Position numbers and translations under genes: made by a program. Positions 35,334 to 44,887 of a stretch of 64,000 bases of DNA are shown piece by piece. The stretch is taken from NCBI GenBank assembly GCA_016711805.1, contig JADJSH010000020.1:7433-71432 (forward strand). The letters run 5' to 3'. Each line of letters starts with the position of its first letter. Positions within the stretch are counted from its first letter, which is position 1. Below the pieces are notes generated by a model. It saw nothing but the letters and a program-made list of their open reading frames with translations, had not been told where the DNA came from and did no database searches. The DNA comes from Bacteroidota bacterium (GTDB lineage: Bacteria > Bacteroidota > Bacteroidia > B-17B0 > Aurantibacillaceae).

Positions 35334-37763
35334 ATGAAAAATTTTTCACTTTTAGTAAGCTTATGTCTTTTAGTAAGCCTAAGTAAAATTACCAATGCAC
35401 AAATTAATATTAAAGTAGCCGTTAAAAGCATAGTAGTGTCAACTTCTTTAGATTGTGATGCTGGCGCAGATAATAGCGATTTTGTATTTGAATACAAAGC
35501 ACAAGATAATTCGCCAGCGGCAAATACAAATAATAATCCTTTAGCAGGAAGTATAGGTATGTGTAATTATGCAGTTGTTAATGAGCAAAATGGAGCTTAT
35601 GTTTTTACGCCTTCGGTGCCTGGTGCAGCCGTTTTTTCGCCAACTACTGGTTTATTTTTTGATAGAACATATAATTGTAAGCAGGATGTTCCAACCATGT
35701 TAACCATAACTTGGCGTGCTTATGAAAATGATGACGTCGCTGCTCCATCAGTTACACCTATTGCTAATGGTGTTGTTCCTGCCCAAGCTAATTCTTACAC
35801 GGTACCGACTTCTAATGGAACATATACAACTCAATACACACAGACATCTACGGATGGTACTTGCCCCCAAACTTATATTATTGAATTTGATATTGAAAAA
35901 TCAATCGGTACTTTTTCACCCTTAACATTGGGTGTTCCTGAAGCAAATGTGATTTGTACAGGCGCTTCAAATGGTTTTGTAGAATGCGACCCAACAGGTG
36001 GTTCGGGCACTGTATTATTTGATTGGAGTGTTGATGGTGTTGGAGATTTTGATGACTCTCACATGGAAACAGGTTTAATGGCTGGGTCATACACCTTAGT
36101 TGTAAAAGATGCGTTAAACTGTACAGATACAATTAACGTTAGTGTTTTTGAAACTGATGCACCAGCAACTATTACGGCATTTACAGCATCAACAGCTTCG
36201 GTTTGTACTGGGCAAACAGGCGTGGCTTATGCAGTTGCCTCACAAACCAATGTTGTTTTTTATTGGAGTTATTCGGGAGCGGGCGGCGTTATGAATGGAA
36301 CGGGAAATGCTATTACGCTTGATTTTTTAAGTTTTGCTAATAGCGGTAATTTAAGTGTATACGCTCAAAATAGTTGCGCGATGAGTTCTGTGTTAAGTAT
36401 GTCGATAGATGTGCAACAATCACCAAATGTAACAATAGGTGGTAATAACACAATGTGTGCAAATGCTCAAGAAGTATTAACGGCATCTGGAGCTACTTCA
36501 TACACATGGAACACTGGTGCTACAACAGCCAGTGTAATAGTTTCTCCTTCAGCTATGACTGTTTATACAGTTACAGGCACAGGCCCAGGAGGATGTATAG
36601 CAACTAAAGAATTTACCGTGAATACATTGCCAACTCCAACATTGCAAGTAAATGTTTCTACAGTAGCAGTTTGTCCTAACCAAACAGTAACTGCTTCAGC
36701 AGTTGGTAATGGTAATTTGTTTTTTTGGAGTGATGGCTTCATCGGAGCAAGTCATAATGTAAAAGCATTAACCACTACTATTTTTACAGTAACCAATACC
36801 TTTACCAATTCTTGTTATACACAAATAACTTTTACATTAAATGTAATGCCAGCACCTATAATGTCTATTACAGGAAACACAGTTGTTTGTACTGGAGGAA
36901 CGGTTTCTTTAACAGCAAGTGGAGCAGATACTTACGCTTGGAGTAATGGAGTGACAACAAATACCAATGTGTTTGTTCCGGCATCTTCCATGTCTTTAAC
37001 AGCTATTGGAACGGGAACAAATGGGTGTATTGATTCAATTGCGCAAGCTATTAAAGTAGTTAGTACGGTAACAGTTAGTATTACTGGTAACGACACTATT
37101 TGTCAAGGTCAGTTAGCAACATTAGTTGCTTCAGCAAATGGAAATGTAACTTATGGTTGGAATAGTGGAGCAAATACATCTACGATTAATGTTGCACCTG
37201 TAGGTACATTTACTTATGTGGTTATTGCCGATAATGGTGGTTGCACAGCAACAGCTTCGCACGAAGTATATGTAAAATTAATACCAACCATTGACTTTAC
37301 CGTAAACAATGCGTTGTTGTGCACTAATGATGCTGTCTTCACGTTTACGGCAAATCCGTCGGGAGGAATTTACTCAGGGACAGGAGTAACAGCCGATACA
37401 TTTGATCCATCTATTGGGGTAGGTTCGTATCCTATTACCTATTCAGTTACAGTTAGTAATGGTTGTGTGGCAACGGCTTCGCAAACGGTAGATGTGCAGT
37501 TGTGCACAGGAATTAATAATTCTAATTCTAGTAACGAATTAATGTTATACCCAAATCCAACAGCAGCTGATATAACAGTTAGCGCTAATAAACAAATAGC
37601 TTCGATTTTAGTGTATGATTTTACAGGAAAATTAGTTCGTATTGTAGAAGTAAATACTTTTAAAACTACTATTGATATGAGTGCTTTAGCAACAGGTTTT
37701 TATACTTTTACAATAACGATGAGTGATAAAACTCAAAGTACGATGAAGGTGGTTAAGGAGTAG
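35334..37763 (+). CDS. Large secreted Ig/PKD-repeat protein with T9SS sorting domain
   Basis: The protein has 809 residues from the ATG at 35334, which gives the signal peptide MKNFSLLVSLCLLVSLS...NAQ; a TTG at 35286 lies in the terminator stem and is rejected. At least five repeats of about 85 residues carry the pattern ICxGxxxxLTASG, xYxWxxGxxT, VTGTGxxGC (for example TASGATSYTWNTGATTASV), a PKD/Ig-like adhesin unit common in T9SS cargo. The last 75 residues are the sorting domain (LMLYPNPTAADITVSAN, ILVYDFTGKLVRIVEV, LATGFYTFTITM). A surface adhesion or structural role is likely; no enzyme motif is seen. Confidence 0.83.
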   Translation: MKNFSLLVSLCLLVSLSKITNAQINIKVAVKSIVVSTSLDCDAGADNSDFVFEYKAQDNSPAANTNNNPLAGSIGMCNYAVVNEQNGAYVFTPSVPGAAVFSPTTGLFFDRTYNCKQDVPTMLTITWRAYENDDVAAPSVTPIANGVVPAQANSYTVPTSNGTYTTQYTQTSTDGTCPQTYIIEFDIEKSIGTFSPLTLGVPEANVICTGASNGFVECDPTGGSGTVLFDWSVDGVGDFDDSHMETGLMAGSYTLVVKDALNCTDTINVSVFETDAPATITAFTASTASVCTGQTGVAYAVASQTNVVFYWSYSGAGGVMNGTGNAITLDFLSFANSGNLSVYAQNSCAMSSVLSMSIDVQQSPNVTIGGNNTMCANAQEVLTASGATSYTWNTGATTASVIVSPSAMTVYTVTGTGPGGCIATKEFTVNTLPTPTLQVNVSTVAVCPNQTVTASAVGNGNLFFWSDGFIGASHNVKALTTTIFTVTNTFTNSCYTQITFTLNVMPAPIMSITGNTVVCTGGTVSLTASGADTYAWSNGVTTNTNVFVPASSMSLTAIGTGTNGCIDSIAQAIKVVSTVTVSITGNDTICQGQLATLVASANGNVTYGWNSGANTSTINVAPVGTFTYVVIADNGGCTATASHEVYVKLIPTIDFTVNNALLCTNDAVFTFTANPSGGIYSGTGVTADTFDPSIGVGSYPITYSVTVSNGCVATASQTVDVQLCTGINNSNSSNELMLYPNPTAADITVSANKQIASILVYDFTGKLVRIVEVNTFKTTIDMSALATGFYTFTITMSDKTQSTMKVVKE

Positions 37764-37783
37764 ATTAATTGTATTCTAATTTT

Positions 37784-38206
37784 ATGAGCAATATAAATCT
37801 TAATGGACTGTGGACTTTTGTAATTGTTTATGGACCTGAATATGAAGAGATGGAAAACAAGGAATTAGTTTTTGAGGCAGAATTTTCTCAAGATGAAGAT
37901 ACCTTTACCGCTGTGGGAATAGATAAAGATGGCGCTGGAATGAGTCCTGATTTAGCTAAAATTAAGGGTTTTTTAGATGGAGATAGAATTAGTTTTGTAA
38001 AACAATATGAATTTTCTCATTATGCTTCTGGCGATGGAAAAACCATAATTGATAATAATAATCCAGGACATGAAATAAATTATTTTGGCGCTTATGATTC
38101 TATTAACAATATGTTTTATGGTGATTGGGATATAACCACAAGGCCTAAAGGTTTTGGGTATGATGTAACAGCAACAGGCACATGGATTATGAAAAGACAA
38201 GCGTAA
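37784..38206 (+). CDS. Small cytosolic protein of unknown function
   Basis: The protein has 140 residues from the ATG at 37784; a TTG at 37769 adds five residues. It lacks a signal peptide. The sequence is acidic and beta-rich, with LNGLWTFVIVYGPEYEE, FTAVGIDKDG and WDITTRPKGFGYDVTATGTWIMKRQ. The pattern of a short opening strand, GxxxY turn and closing TGTWxM strand resembles a small lipocalin-like barrel, but I do not recognise the family. The next gene begins 8 bp later. Confidence 0.6.
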   Translation: MSNINLNGLWTFVIVYGPEYEEMENKELVFEAEFSQDEDTFTAVGIDKDGAGMSPDLAKIKGFLDGDRISFVKQYEFSHYASGDGKTIIDNNNPGHEINYFGAYDSINNMFYGDWDITTRPKGFGYDVTATGTWIMKRQA

Positions 38207-38214
38207 ATTCTAAA

Positions 38215-39156
38215 ATGAAAAAAACAGTAGGTTTATTTATATTTTTCGTGTCTTTTGCATTTAATGTAATAGCCTGTTTAAATGGTGATAGTAAAATATT
38301 AAAGAATGGCATTTATCTTTACGAAGATTATAAAGGTAAAATCCCTTATGGGCATTCCTTTCATATAGATAATGATAACTTCAAATCTGCTTTTAGAGAA
38401 ATTGATAGCCTTTATAAATCGACCAAAGATTTAGATTATCTTTCAGATAAAGGTTTGCTTTTAATTTTATTAAAGGAATACGGAAAAGCAATTAATATAT
38501 ATCTTGAAATTGAAAAGATGAAGCCAGGAAGGTATTCAACTGCTTCTAATATTGGGACAGCTTACGAATTAATTGGTGATAATGAAAATGCTTTAAAATG
38601 GATAAAAAAGTCCATTGAACTTGATTCTAAATCTCATTATGAATCCGAATGGATCCATGTTAAAATATTGGAAGCAAAAATTGATTCTCAAAAATCTATT
38701 AATTCATTATCATTAATTAATACTGATTTCGGAACTGATTCACTGCCCAAAACAAGCCTGTCAAAGGAAGCTTTAACAAAATTAGGAGATGCCATATATT
38801 TTCAACTAAATGAGAGAATTTCATTTATTAAACCAAAAGATAAAATCGTTGCTCAACTATTATTTGATCTAGCTAACATTACTTGTTTATTAAAGAATGA
38901 ACATGATGGAATGCCAACTTTTGATAAAGCAAAGGAGTATGGGTTTGATTCTACTATAGTTGAAATGAGAAAAATAGCTTTAAATCAGGCTAGTAATAAA
39001 TATTGGGCAGATTTAAGAGCAAAAGGAAATATAGAAGTAGAAAAAAAATATCCAAATAATGATAAACTTTATGTTGGAGTAGCTCTTATTTCAATTATTT
39101 TAATTGTGATTGTTGTTATATTTATTAGACGTAAAAAAATAAAAATTACAAGATGA
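38215..39156 (+). CDS. TPR-containing membrane protein
   Basis: The protein has 313 residues from the ATG at 38215, which begins a signal peptide (KKTVGLFIFFVSFAFNVIACLNG, split); the earlier in-frame ATG at 38182 overlaps the previous gene. Residues about 75-140 contain TPR-like helix pairs, best seen in YSTASNIGTAYELIGDNENALKWIKKSIELD (fragments). The C-terminus is a membrane helix followed by basic residues (LYVGVALISIILIVIVVIFIRRKK). Such proteins often assemble complexes; the partner is unknown. It overlaps the next gene by 4 bp. Confidence 0.65.
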   Translation: MKKTVGLFIFFVSFAFNVIACLNGDSKILKNGIYLYEDYKGKIPYGHSFHIDNDNFKSAFREIDSLYKSTKDLDYLSDKGLLLILLKEYGKAINIYLEIEKMKPGRYSTASNIGTAYELIGDNENALKWIKKSIELDSKSHYESEWIHVKILEAKIDSQKSINSLSLINTDFGTDSLPKTSLSKEALTKLGDAIYFQLNERISFIKPKDKIVAQLLFDLANITCLLKNEHDGMPTFDKAKEYGFDSTIVEMRKIALNQASNKYWADLRAKGNIEVEKKYPNNDKLYVGVALISIILIVIVVIFIRRKKIKITR

Positions 39157-40157
39157 AAAACATTATTCACGTAATTATTTTTCTGTTTTTTTATTTATTC
39201 TTTTCTTCAGGAATAAGCGCACAAGAAAGACTTAGCCAGTCTGAAAATTTTAATAACCTGCTACAATCATTGAAAAAATTACCTTTATTAGATGAAAATG
39301 GAGTTAATCATAATTTGCCTGAGTTAAGAAATGAAATTGATTCAAAGTTGAATTATGCTCAAACATATTTAACTATTCAACTTTCGGGTTTAGTACTTTC
39401 TGATAGCTCAGATTATTTTGAGAAAAAACTAAAAGAGCTGAGAGAACTTGAAGGAAAAAAATTAAAAGGTAAAGACTCAATTATCCTGTTAAATGAAAAG
39501 GAGAAGCTTTATTTGTTGACTTCTGTACTAAGGCCTTTCAATAGTGACACATGCTTGTTTAAGTTAATTAAAATCTGGTTTGACGTAACAGTTCCTGTTG
39601 CTTTTACTTCTGCTCAAGAATGCGCTATCAACTATAAAATTTGGTTATATGAATTAGGAGAAAATAGATTTATAAAAGAAAAGGAAGTTAAATATTTTAC
39701 TATGCGTAAAGAGGCATTGTATTTTAAAAAGGTGCAGTATTATGATGATCTTCCTTACAAAAGTATTTTTCTGGAAAAATTAAATTTAGAAAAGAGTAAG
39801 AAGTTATTAAGTTTGTCTGGTAGAGACAGCTTGGAATATATCTCTTATTTAAACAGATCCATAAAGTTAAGCGCTTTCAATTTGAATAGCAGAACTGATA
39901 GTTTGACAAAGTTTATTGAAGAACTATTGTTGAAAGCTTATGAATTAAAGCCAACGCAGTATAGTATAAATTATAATCTTTTTATTTTTTATTATAACGA
40001 AGGAGCAACTTTAATGAGATCAATAGAATATGATATAAGTGAAAAGGAGTTGGATAGGATTCAAGAGAAAGCAAAAAAACTTTTCGAAAAAGCCCTGTAC
40101 CATGCTGAAAAAATTGGATTAGCAGATAAATATAGAGATAGACTTAAGGTAGATTAA
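39153..40157 (+). CDS. Secreted protein of unknown function
   Basis: The protein has 334 residues with a signal peptide (IIHVIIFLFFYLFFSSGISAQ). The rest is helical and charged, with Leu/Lys/Glu-rich stretches and no recognised domain. The C-terminal 60 residues (ELLLKAYELKPTQYSINYNLFIFYYNEGATLM, split) look like a TPR-like pair. Start and stop of the preceding gene overlap as ATGA, so the two are translationally coupled and probably work together. Confidence 0.6.
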   Translation: MKNIIHVIIFLFFYLFFSSGISAQERLSQSENFNNLLQSLKKLPLLDENGVNHNLPELRNEIDSKLNYAQTYLTIQLSGLVLSDSSDYFEKKLKELRELEGKKLKGKDSIILLNEKEKLYLLTSVLRPFNSDTCLFKLIKIWFDVTVPVAFTSAQECAINYKIWLYELGENRFIKEKEVKYFTMRKEALYFKKVQYYDDLPYKSIFLEKLNLEKSKKLLSLSGRDSLEYISYLNRSIKLSAFNLNSRTDSLTKFIEELLLKAYELKPTQYSINYNLFIFYYNEGATLMRSIEYDISEKELDRIQEKAKKLFEKALYHAEKIGLADKYRDRLKVD

Positions 40158-40177
40158 TCATCGGGTTTGGATTAAAA

Positions 40178-40531
40178 TCACTTCGCAAACACAAAAAATA
40201 TTCCTGTACAAAGCACACAACTTACAGCAATATTTATAAAAGCCCATGCGGTCATTCCTTGTTTGATGAGTTCAAAGGTTTCGTAACTAAAAGTGGAGAA
40301 GGTACTTAATCCTCCACAAATACCAATTAAAACTAGGTGCTTATAATTATCGGGAATTAAATTTTTTTCTTGATAGAGATAAATAATGGTTGCAAAAATA
40401 AAGCAACTCAATACATTAGATGATAACGTTGCCCAAGGCAATGATAAAGTGGTTTTACCAAATAACATGGCTATGATAAAACGCAGTAAGCTTCCTAATC
40501 CTCCGCCGATAAATACTAATAGATAGTTCAT
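40178..40531 (-). CDS. crcB: Fluoride ion channel CrcB/Fluc
   Basis: The protein has 117 residues and four membrane helices. The hallmark motif GGLSTFSTFSYE and N-terminal GGGLGSLLRFIIAMLFG with the conserved Arg are present, as is the central Asn in LSSNVLSCF. Fluc proteins form a dual-topology dimer that exports fluoride. No fluoride riboswitch is seen upstream. A CGCAGAT-type palindromic repeat lies immediately upstream between it and the anmK end. Confidence 0.9.
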   Translation of the reverse strand: MNYLLVFIGGGLGSLLRFIIAMLFGKTTLSLPWATLSSNVLSCFIFATIIYLYQEKNLIPDNYKHLVLIGICGGLSTFSTFSYETFELIKQGMTAWAFINIAVSCVLCTGIFFVFAK

Positions 40532-40547
40532 TTGTTTTTTTTTATTT

Positions 40548-40630
40548 CCCGCAGATCTCGCTGATGACCGCAGATTTTTTCTCTATATGGTTAATTTTTT
40601 TTCTGCGTTCATCTGCGTTATCTGCGGGAC
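40548..40630. repeat. CGCAGAT-type palindromic repeat, copy 1
   Basis: CCCGCAGATCTCGCTGATG... on the left pairs with ...CATCTGCGTTATCTGCGGG on the right, with an AT-rich loop. A diverged copy lies at 60766-60835. Confidence 0.8.
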
Positions 40631-40631
40631 A

Positions 40632-41690
40632 CTATTTCTTCCCTAAATACACCGCTCCCCCAATACTATCTCTGCTTGCTTTGGTTACAGAGTTTAATGT
40701 ATTGATTTGTTCGTTTACTCTTAAAAATCCTAAGTACGCAAATATAATCGCTTCTTTAAATTGTATCACATCATCTGACGGAATATGAATCTCGCCATTA
40801 TAGTTTGCTTTTAATCGCTCAATAAAAAATGTATTGTAGGCACCGCCGCCCGTTATTAAAACCGAATTTAAATGTTCTTGTTTTAAAATAGAGCTGATAT
40901 GAAACACCATATACTCAACGCAAGTTGCTAGTTTATCATTCAAAGAAATGGATGAAGAAATTAAAATTGGTAAAAAATGTTGTTCAAACCATTCTCTTCC
41001 TATCGATTGTTGCTGTGTATTTAAATCTAATAAGTGTTGTAATAATTCACCATTACTTTTTCCAGAAGAAGCTAAAACACCGCCATCATCGTAAGCTTTT
41101 CCAATACTTTCGATTAAATAATTTAAAGCCATATTGGCAATGCAAATATCAAAGGCGGAAGTTTTACCATTTTTGTTAAAGGAAATATTAGCAATACCCC
41201 CAATATTTAAGCAAGACTCCGATTCTGGAAACAAATCTCTATCACCAATTGGTACCAAAGGAGCTCCTTGCCCTTTTAAAGCCACATCTAAACTTCTGAA
41301 ATCACAAACGGTATCAATACCCGTTTTTGCGGCAATGGTTGCACCACAACCTATTTGAGTCGTAAACCCAAGCTGAGGTCGGTGGAAAATAGTGTGTCCG
41401 TGAGAGGAAATATAATTGGCTGTTTGGTTATTTTCCTTTAAAAAATCATTCACTTTTTCAGATATAAATTCGCCGTACACGCTATGTAATTTAAAGTATT
41501 GTTCGGCGCTTGCGTCATAGGCATTTTGCAGACGTTCTTTCCATACCGCTTCGTAGACAATGGTTTTGGATGCTAGTAATTTAAACGAAACCATCTTATT
41601 TTGCTCACTAAATTCACATAAAGCTAAATCGAGCCCATCCAAAGATGTCCCACTCATTAAACCAAGTATTTTTAAAGATTGTGCCTGCAT
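40632..41690 (-). CDS. anmK: Anhydro-N-acetylmuramic acid kinase
   Basis: The protein has 352 residues. The N-terminal phosphate motif LMSGTSLDGLDLAL (Met12 onward) and YISSHGHTIFHRPQ, GDRDLFP, CLNIGGIANIS and VLITGGGAYN are all AnmK motifs. The enzyme converts 1,6-anhydro-MurNAc from cell-wall turnover to MurNAc 6-phosphate in the cytosol. The gene is complete. It starts about 158 bp from the divergent acyl-CoA dehydrogenase gene. Confidence 0.93.
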   Translation of the reverse strand: MQAQSLKILGLMSGTSLDGLDLALCEFSEQNKMVSFKLLASKTIVYEAVWKERLQNAYDASAEQYFKLHSVYGEFISEKVNDFLKENNQTANYISSHGHTIFHRPQLGFTTQIGCGATIAAKTGIDTVCDFRSLDVALKGQGAPLVPIGDRDLFPESESCLNIGGIANISFNKNGKTSAFDICIANMALNYLIESIGKAYDDGGVLASSGKSNGELLQHLLDLNTQQQSIGREWFEQHFLPILISSSISLNDKLATCVEYMVFHISSILKQEHLNSVLITGGGAYNTFFIERLKANYNGEIHIPSDDVIQFKEAIIFAYLGFLRVNEQINTLNSVTKASRDSIGGAVYLGKK

Positions 41691-41782
41691 TTTAAACTAA
41701 AGTTACTTAGAATTGTTTCTTTTTTGGGACAATTATTGAAATTCTCTCAACAAAATAATTTTAACAAATCGACGATTTAGAC

Positions 41783-41811
41783 TTGATAATTCGAAATATC
41801 TTCTATTTTTG
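41783..41811 (+). promoter_or_regulatory. Bacteroidota-type promoter of the acyl-CoA dehydrogenase
   Basis: TTG at 41783-41785, 18-nt spacer, TATTTTTG at 41804-41811. The ATG is at 41849. Confidence 0.7.
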
Positions 41812-41848
41812 TGAGGATAATTCGTTCAACTATTAAAAACATACAACC

Positions 41849-42993
41849 ATGCAATTTCAACTAACAGAAGAGCAATTGATGATTCAAGCAGCAGCAAGAG
41901 ATTTCGCTCAAAACGACTGCAAACCAGGAGTAATTGAGAGAGATGAACACCAAAAATTTCCAGCAGAACAAGTTAAAAAGCTTGGAGAATTGGGTTTTTT
42001 AGGAATGATGGTTGACCCGAAATACGGCGGAGGCGGTATGGATGCTATTTCTTACGTACTTTAGCTATGGAAGAAATTTCTAAAGTAGATGCGTCTTGTA
42101 GCGTAGTAATGAGTGTAAATAACTCATTAGTTTGTTGGGGATTAGAGCATTTTGGTAACGAAGAACAAAAACAAAAATATTTAGTGCCTTTAGCTAAAGG
42201 CGAAGTGATAGGTGCATTTTGCTTATCAGAACCAGAAGCGGGAAGTGATGCTACATCTCAACGTACTACTGCTATTGATCAAGGCGACCATTATTTAGTA
42301 AATGGTACAAAAAACTGGATCACTAACGGAAGCAGTGCTTCTATTTATTTAGTAATGGTTCAAACTAATGTAGAATTAGGACATAAAGGAATTAACTGTT
42401 TAATTATTGAAAAAGGAATGCCGGGATTTGTGGTAGGTCCTAAAGAAAATAAAATGGGTATTCGCGGAAGTGATACTCACTCTTTAATGTTTACTGATGT
42501 AAAAGTTCCAAAAGCAAACCGTATTGGTGAAGAAGGATTTGGTTTCAAATTCGCGATGAAAACATTAGGCGGTGGCCGTATTGGTATCGCTTCACAAGCA
42601 TTAGGAATTGCTAGCGGTGCTTATGAATTAGCATTAGCGTATTCGAAAGAGCGTAAAGCATTTGGTAAATTAATTTCTCAGCATCAAGCTATTCAATTTA
42701 AATTAGCAGATATGGCTACTCGTATTGAAGCAGCTCGTTTATTAATTTATCGTGCAGCTTGGTTAAAAGACCAAGGTTTACCTTGCGAAAAAGAAGGCGC
42801 ACAAGCAAAAGTATTTGCATCAGAAACCGCTATGTGGGTAACTACTGAAGCCGTTCAAATACATGGTGGTTACGGTTATGTAAAAGAGTACCATGTTGAG
42901 CGTTTAATGCGTGATGCGAAAATTACTCAAATTTACGAAGGTACTAGCGAGGTTCAACGTATTGTTGTTTCTAGAGCGCTTTTAGCGGATTAA
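41849..42993 (+). CDS. Acyl-CoA dehydrogenase, frameshifted in the assembly
   Basis: The first 72 residues (QLTEEQLMIQAAARDFAQND ... DPKYGGGGMDAISYVL) end at a TAG at 42062-42064 and the rest (MEEISKVDASCSVVMSVNNSL from 42067) is in another frame. The family reads YVLAMEEISK here, so two extra bases near 42060-42066 explain it best. Downstream motifs are complete: GAFCLSEPEAGSDA (acyl-CoA/FAD site), NGTKNWITNG, RIGIASQALGIA, and the catalytic-Glu region QIYEGTSEVQRIVVSRALL. The enzyme does the first step of fatty-acid beta-oxidation, most like short-chain butyryl-CoA dehydrogenases. Confidence 0.88.
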
Positions 42994-43012
42994 TATTATT
43001 TTATTATAAATG

Positions 43013-43042
43013 AAAGGCTATCTCAATTGAGATAGCCTTTTT
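43013..43042 (+). terminator. Rho-independent terminator after the acyl-CoA dehydrogenase
   Basis: AAAGGCTATCTCAA / TTGAGATAGCCTTT perfect inverted repeat followed by T residues, 20 bp after the stop. Confidence 0.92.
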
Positions 43043-43129
43043 TATTACCTAAATTTTTTTAAAGATGTTTTATATATTTCTCTTAAAACTTTTCTGAATA
43101 TTTTGCCGCCAATCAAACTTTAGCATGAT

Positions 43130-43265
43130 TAAAAGCTTTCATTTTTTTTTTCCTTGAAGAAAAAGAAACAAAATTAAGACAATTCGCCGACTCCCATTTG
43201 CCCCGCAGTGCCTTCTCAGAATGGTAGTCCGCACCGAATTGCCAAGGTCAGCCGCACAATTACTA
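43130..43265. repeat. Repeat-like intergenic segment with CAATTCG/CGAATTG arms
   Basis: Between terminator and the next gene, CAATTCG (43180-43186) pairs with CGAATTG (43235-43241) around a GC-richer core. The left part (TTCCTTGAAGAAAAAGAAAC) is like the start of a common Bacteroidota repeat. No reading frame is supported in the 43043-43298 gap. Confidence 0.5.
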
Positions 43266-43298
43266 ACGTATGATAAACTGGAAAATACACCTAAAAAA

Positions 43299-44841
43299 TT
43301 AATTCTTAATTATTTTATACGATTGTGTTTGTTTACTACCAATTTGTAAAAAATAAATACCTGCTTGTAAAGTTTGAACATCAATGGTCGAACGCTCGTT
43401 TTCTAATTTCCCATTTAATACAGTTTGCCCTAATGTGTTTATAATAGCGTATGACTCATTAACTATACTTGTGGATGTATTAATGTGAAGAATATCATTT
43501 GCTGGGTTAGGATAGATAGAAAAGGTTTTGTTGTTTAATTGGTTTTCCTGAACACTAGTTGCTGATAAGGGCGCAAGTTTAATAATCCAATAATCAGCTG
43601 AACCATTAATGCTAATGACATCATCACTATATGAAGCAGTATTTCCGCAAATAGCATAGCCCCCATCGTTGGTTGGTATAATAGAACCAATTGGTGTATA
43701 TACATTACCAGTGATTGATTTCTGCCAATTTATAGTGCCAACAGCATCAAGTTTTACTACCCATATATCACTAGATGTATGAGTTGTTGGTAAATCTCCA
43801 TCATTAGATGACGTAGACCCCACCATGATGTAGCCATTATCTGACGTTTGTTTAATATCATAAAATGTATCCCAATTAGTTCCTCCGTATGTTTTTTGCC
43901 ATTCTACATTACTGTTAGAATCAAGTTTAACAATGTAGTAATCATAATCACCATAATTATACGATAAATCTCCATCTGTTGATTTAGAAACACCGCCTAT
44001 TATATATCCATGGTCTGAAGTTTGAGATATAGTTTTTGGAATTTCTGCTAATGAACCACCAAACGATTTTTGCCAGATGATATTACCAGTTGAGTTGATT
44101 TTTAAAACCCAATAATCTCCTGAGCCATGATTAAATGTTATATCTCCATTACTTGAAGCTGAATTACCAGCGATGATATAACCTCCATCTATCGTTTGTT
44201 TTACAGATAAGGCTCTATCGTAACTATTTCCTCCATATGTTTTTTGCCAAGCTATATTTCCAGTACTATCTGTTTTAATGACCCAATAATCAGCGACGCC
44301 GTGATTATTAGTTATTTGTCCATCATTTGATTAAGTAATTCCTGCAATGATGTATCCGTGATCTGCAGTTTGTTCTATACTATTAGCGCCATCACCAAGA
44401 GAACCACCGTAAGATTTTTCCCATTGTATATTTCCTAAACTGTTTATTTTTACGATCCACATATCTGTATTACCATAGCTAACAGATTTATTACCATCAT
44501 TCGAATTTGAGGTTCCGCACAGTATGTAACCTCCATCATGTGTTTTACTGATCGAAGTTAAATCATCGTCGCCTGATCCTCCATATGTTTTCATCCAGTT
44601 ATATGACCCGTTCGCATTAGTTTTTACTACCCAATAATCTTTGCCACCATGGTTGAAAACAACATTGTAATCATTTGATTCGCTGGTTCCGGCAATAATC
44701 AAACCGCCGTCATTAGTCTGTTCAATTTTTTTGAATAGTCGTGATTTGATCCTCCAAATGCTTTTGCCATTGAATAGTTGGTGCCTGGGCATAAGAGCTT
44801 AGTGCAAAGGCACTAACGATATAAAGTAAAGATAGTTTCAT
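43299..44841 (-). pseudogene. T9SS repeat protein, broken paralogue of the 44.9-46.5 kb gene
   Basis: The start at 44841 is MKLSLLYIVSAFALSSYAQAPTIQWQK, close to the paralogue start. The frame breaks by one missing base near 44758-44763, and another in a T run at 44726-44732. After that it is open except for a TAA at 44331-44333 where the sequence reads IIAGIT[stop]SNDGQ and a CAA would fit. The rest has blade-like repeats of about 58 residues, GGSxxDxxxSIxQTxDGGYIIAGxSxSxDGD and DYWVxKxxxxGNIxWQK. The C-terminal T9SS domain (FSIYPNPANDILHINT, INTLGQTVLNGKL, LQAGIYFLQIG) is intact. Disruption may be real decay or sequencing error; the nonsense change makes decay more plausible than for the other genes. 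Confidence 0.8.
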
Positions 44842-44887
44842 AATAGTTAATTTTAATGTGGATATAAATCGCAGAAGTTTTTTTAAA

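Noticed and set aside
44331..44333. Stop-codon readthrough or an altered genetic code at the TAA in the T9SS gene.
   Set aside because: All other genes in the window use TAA, TAG and TGA as stops normally, and this gene has two further frame breaks.
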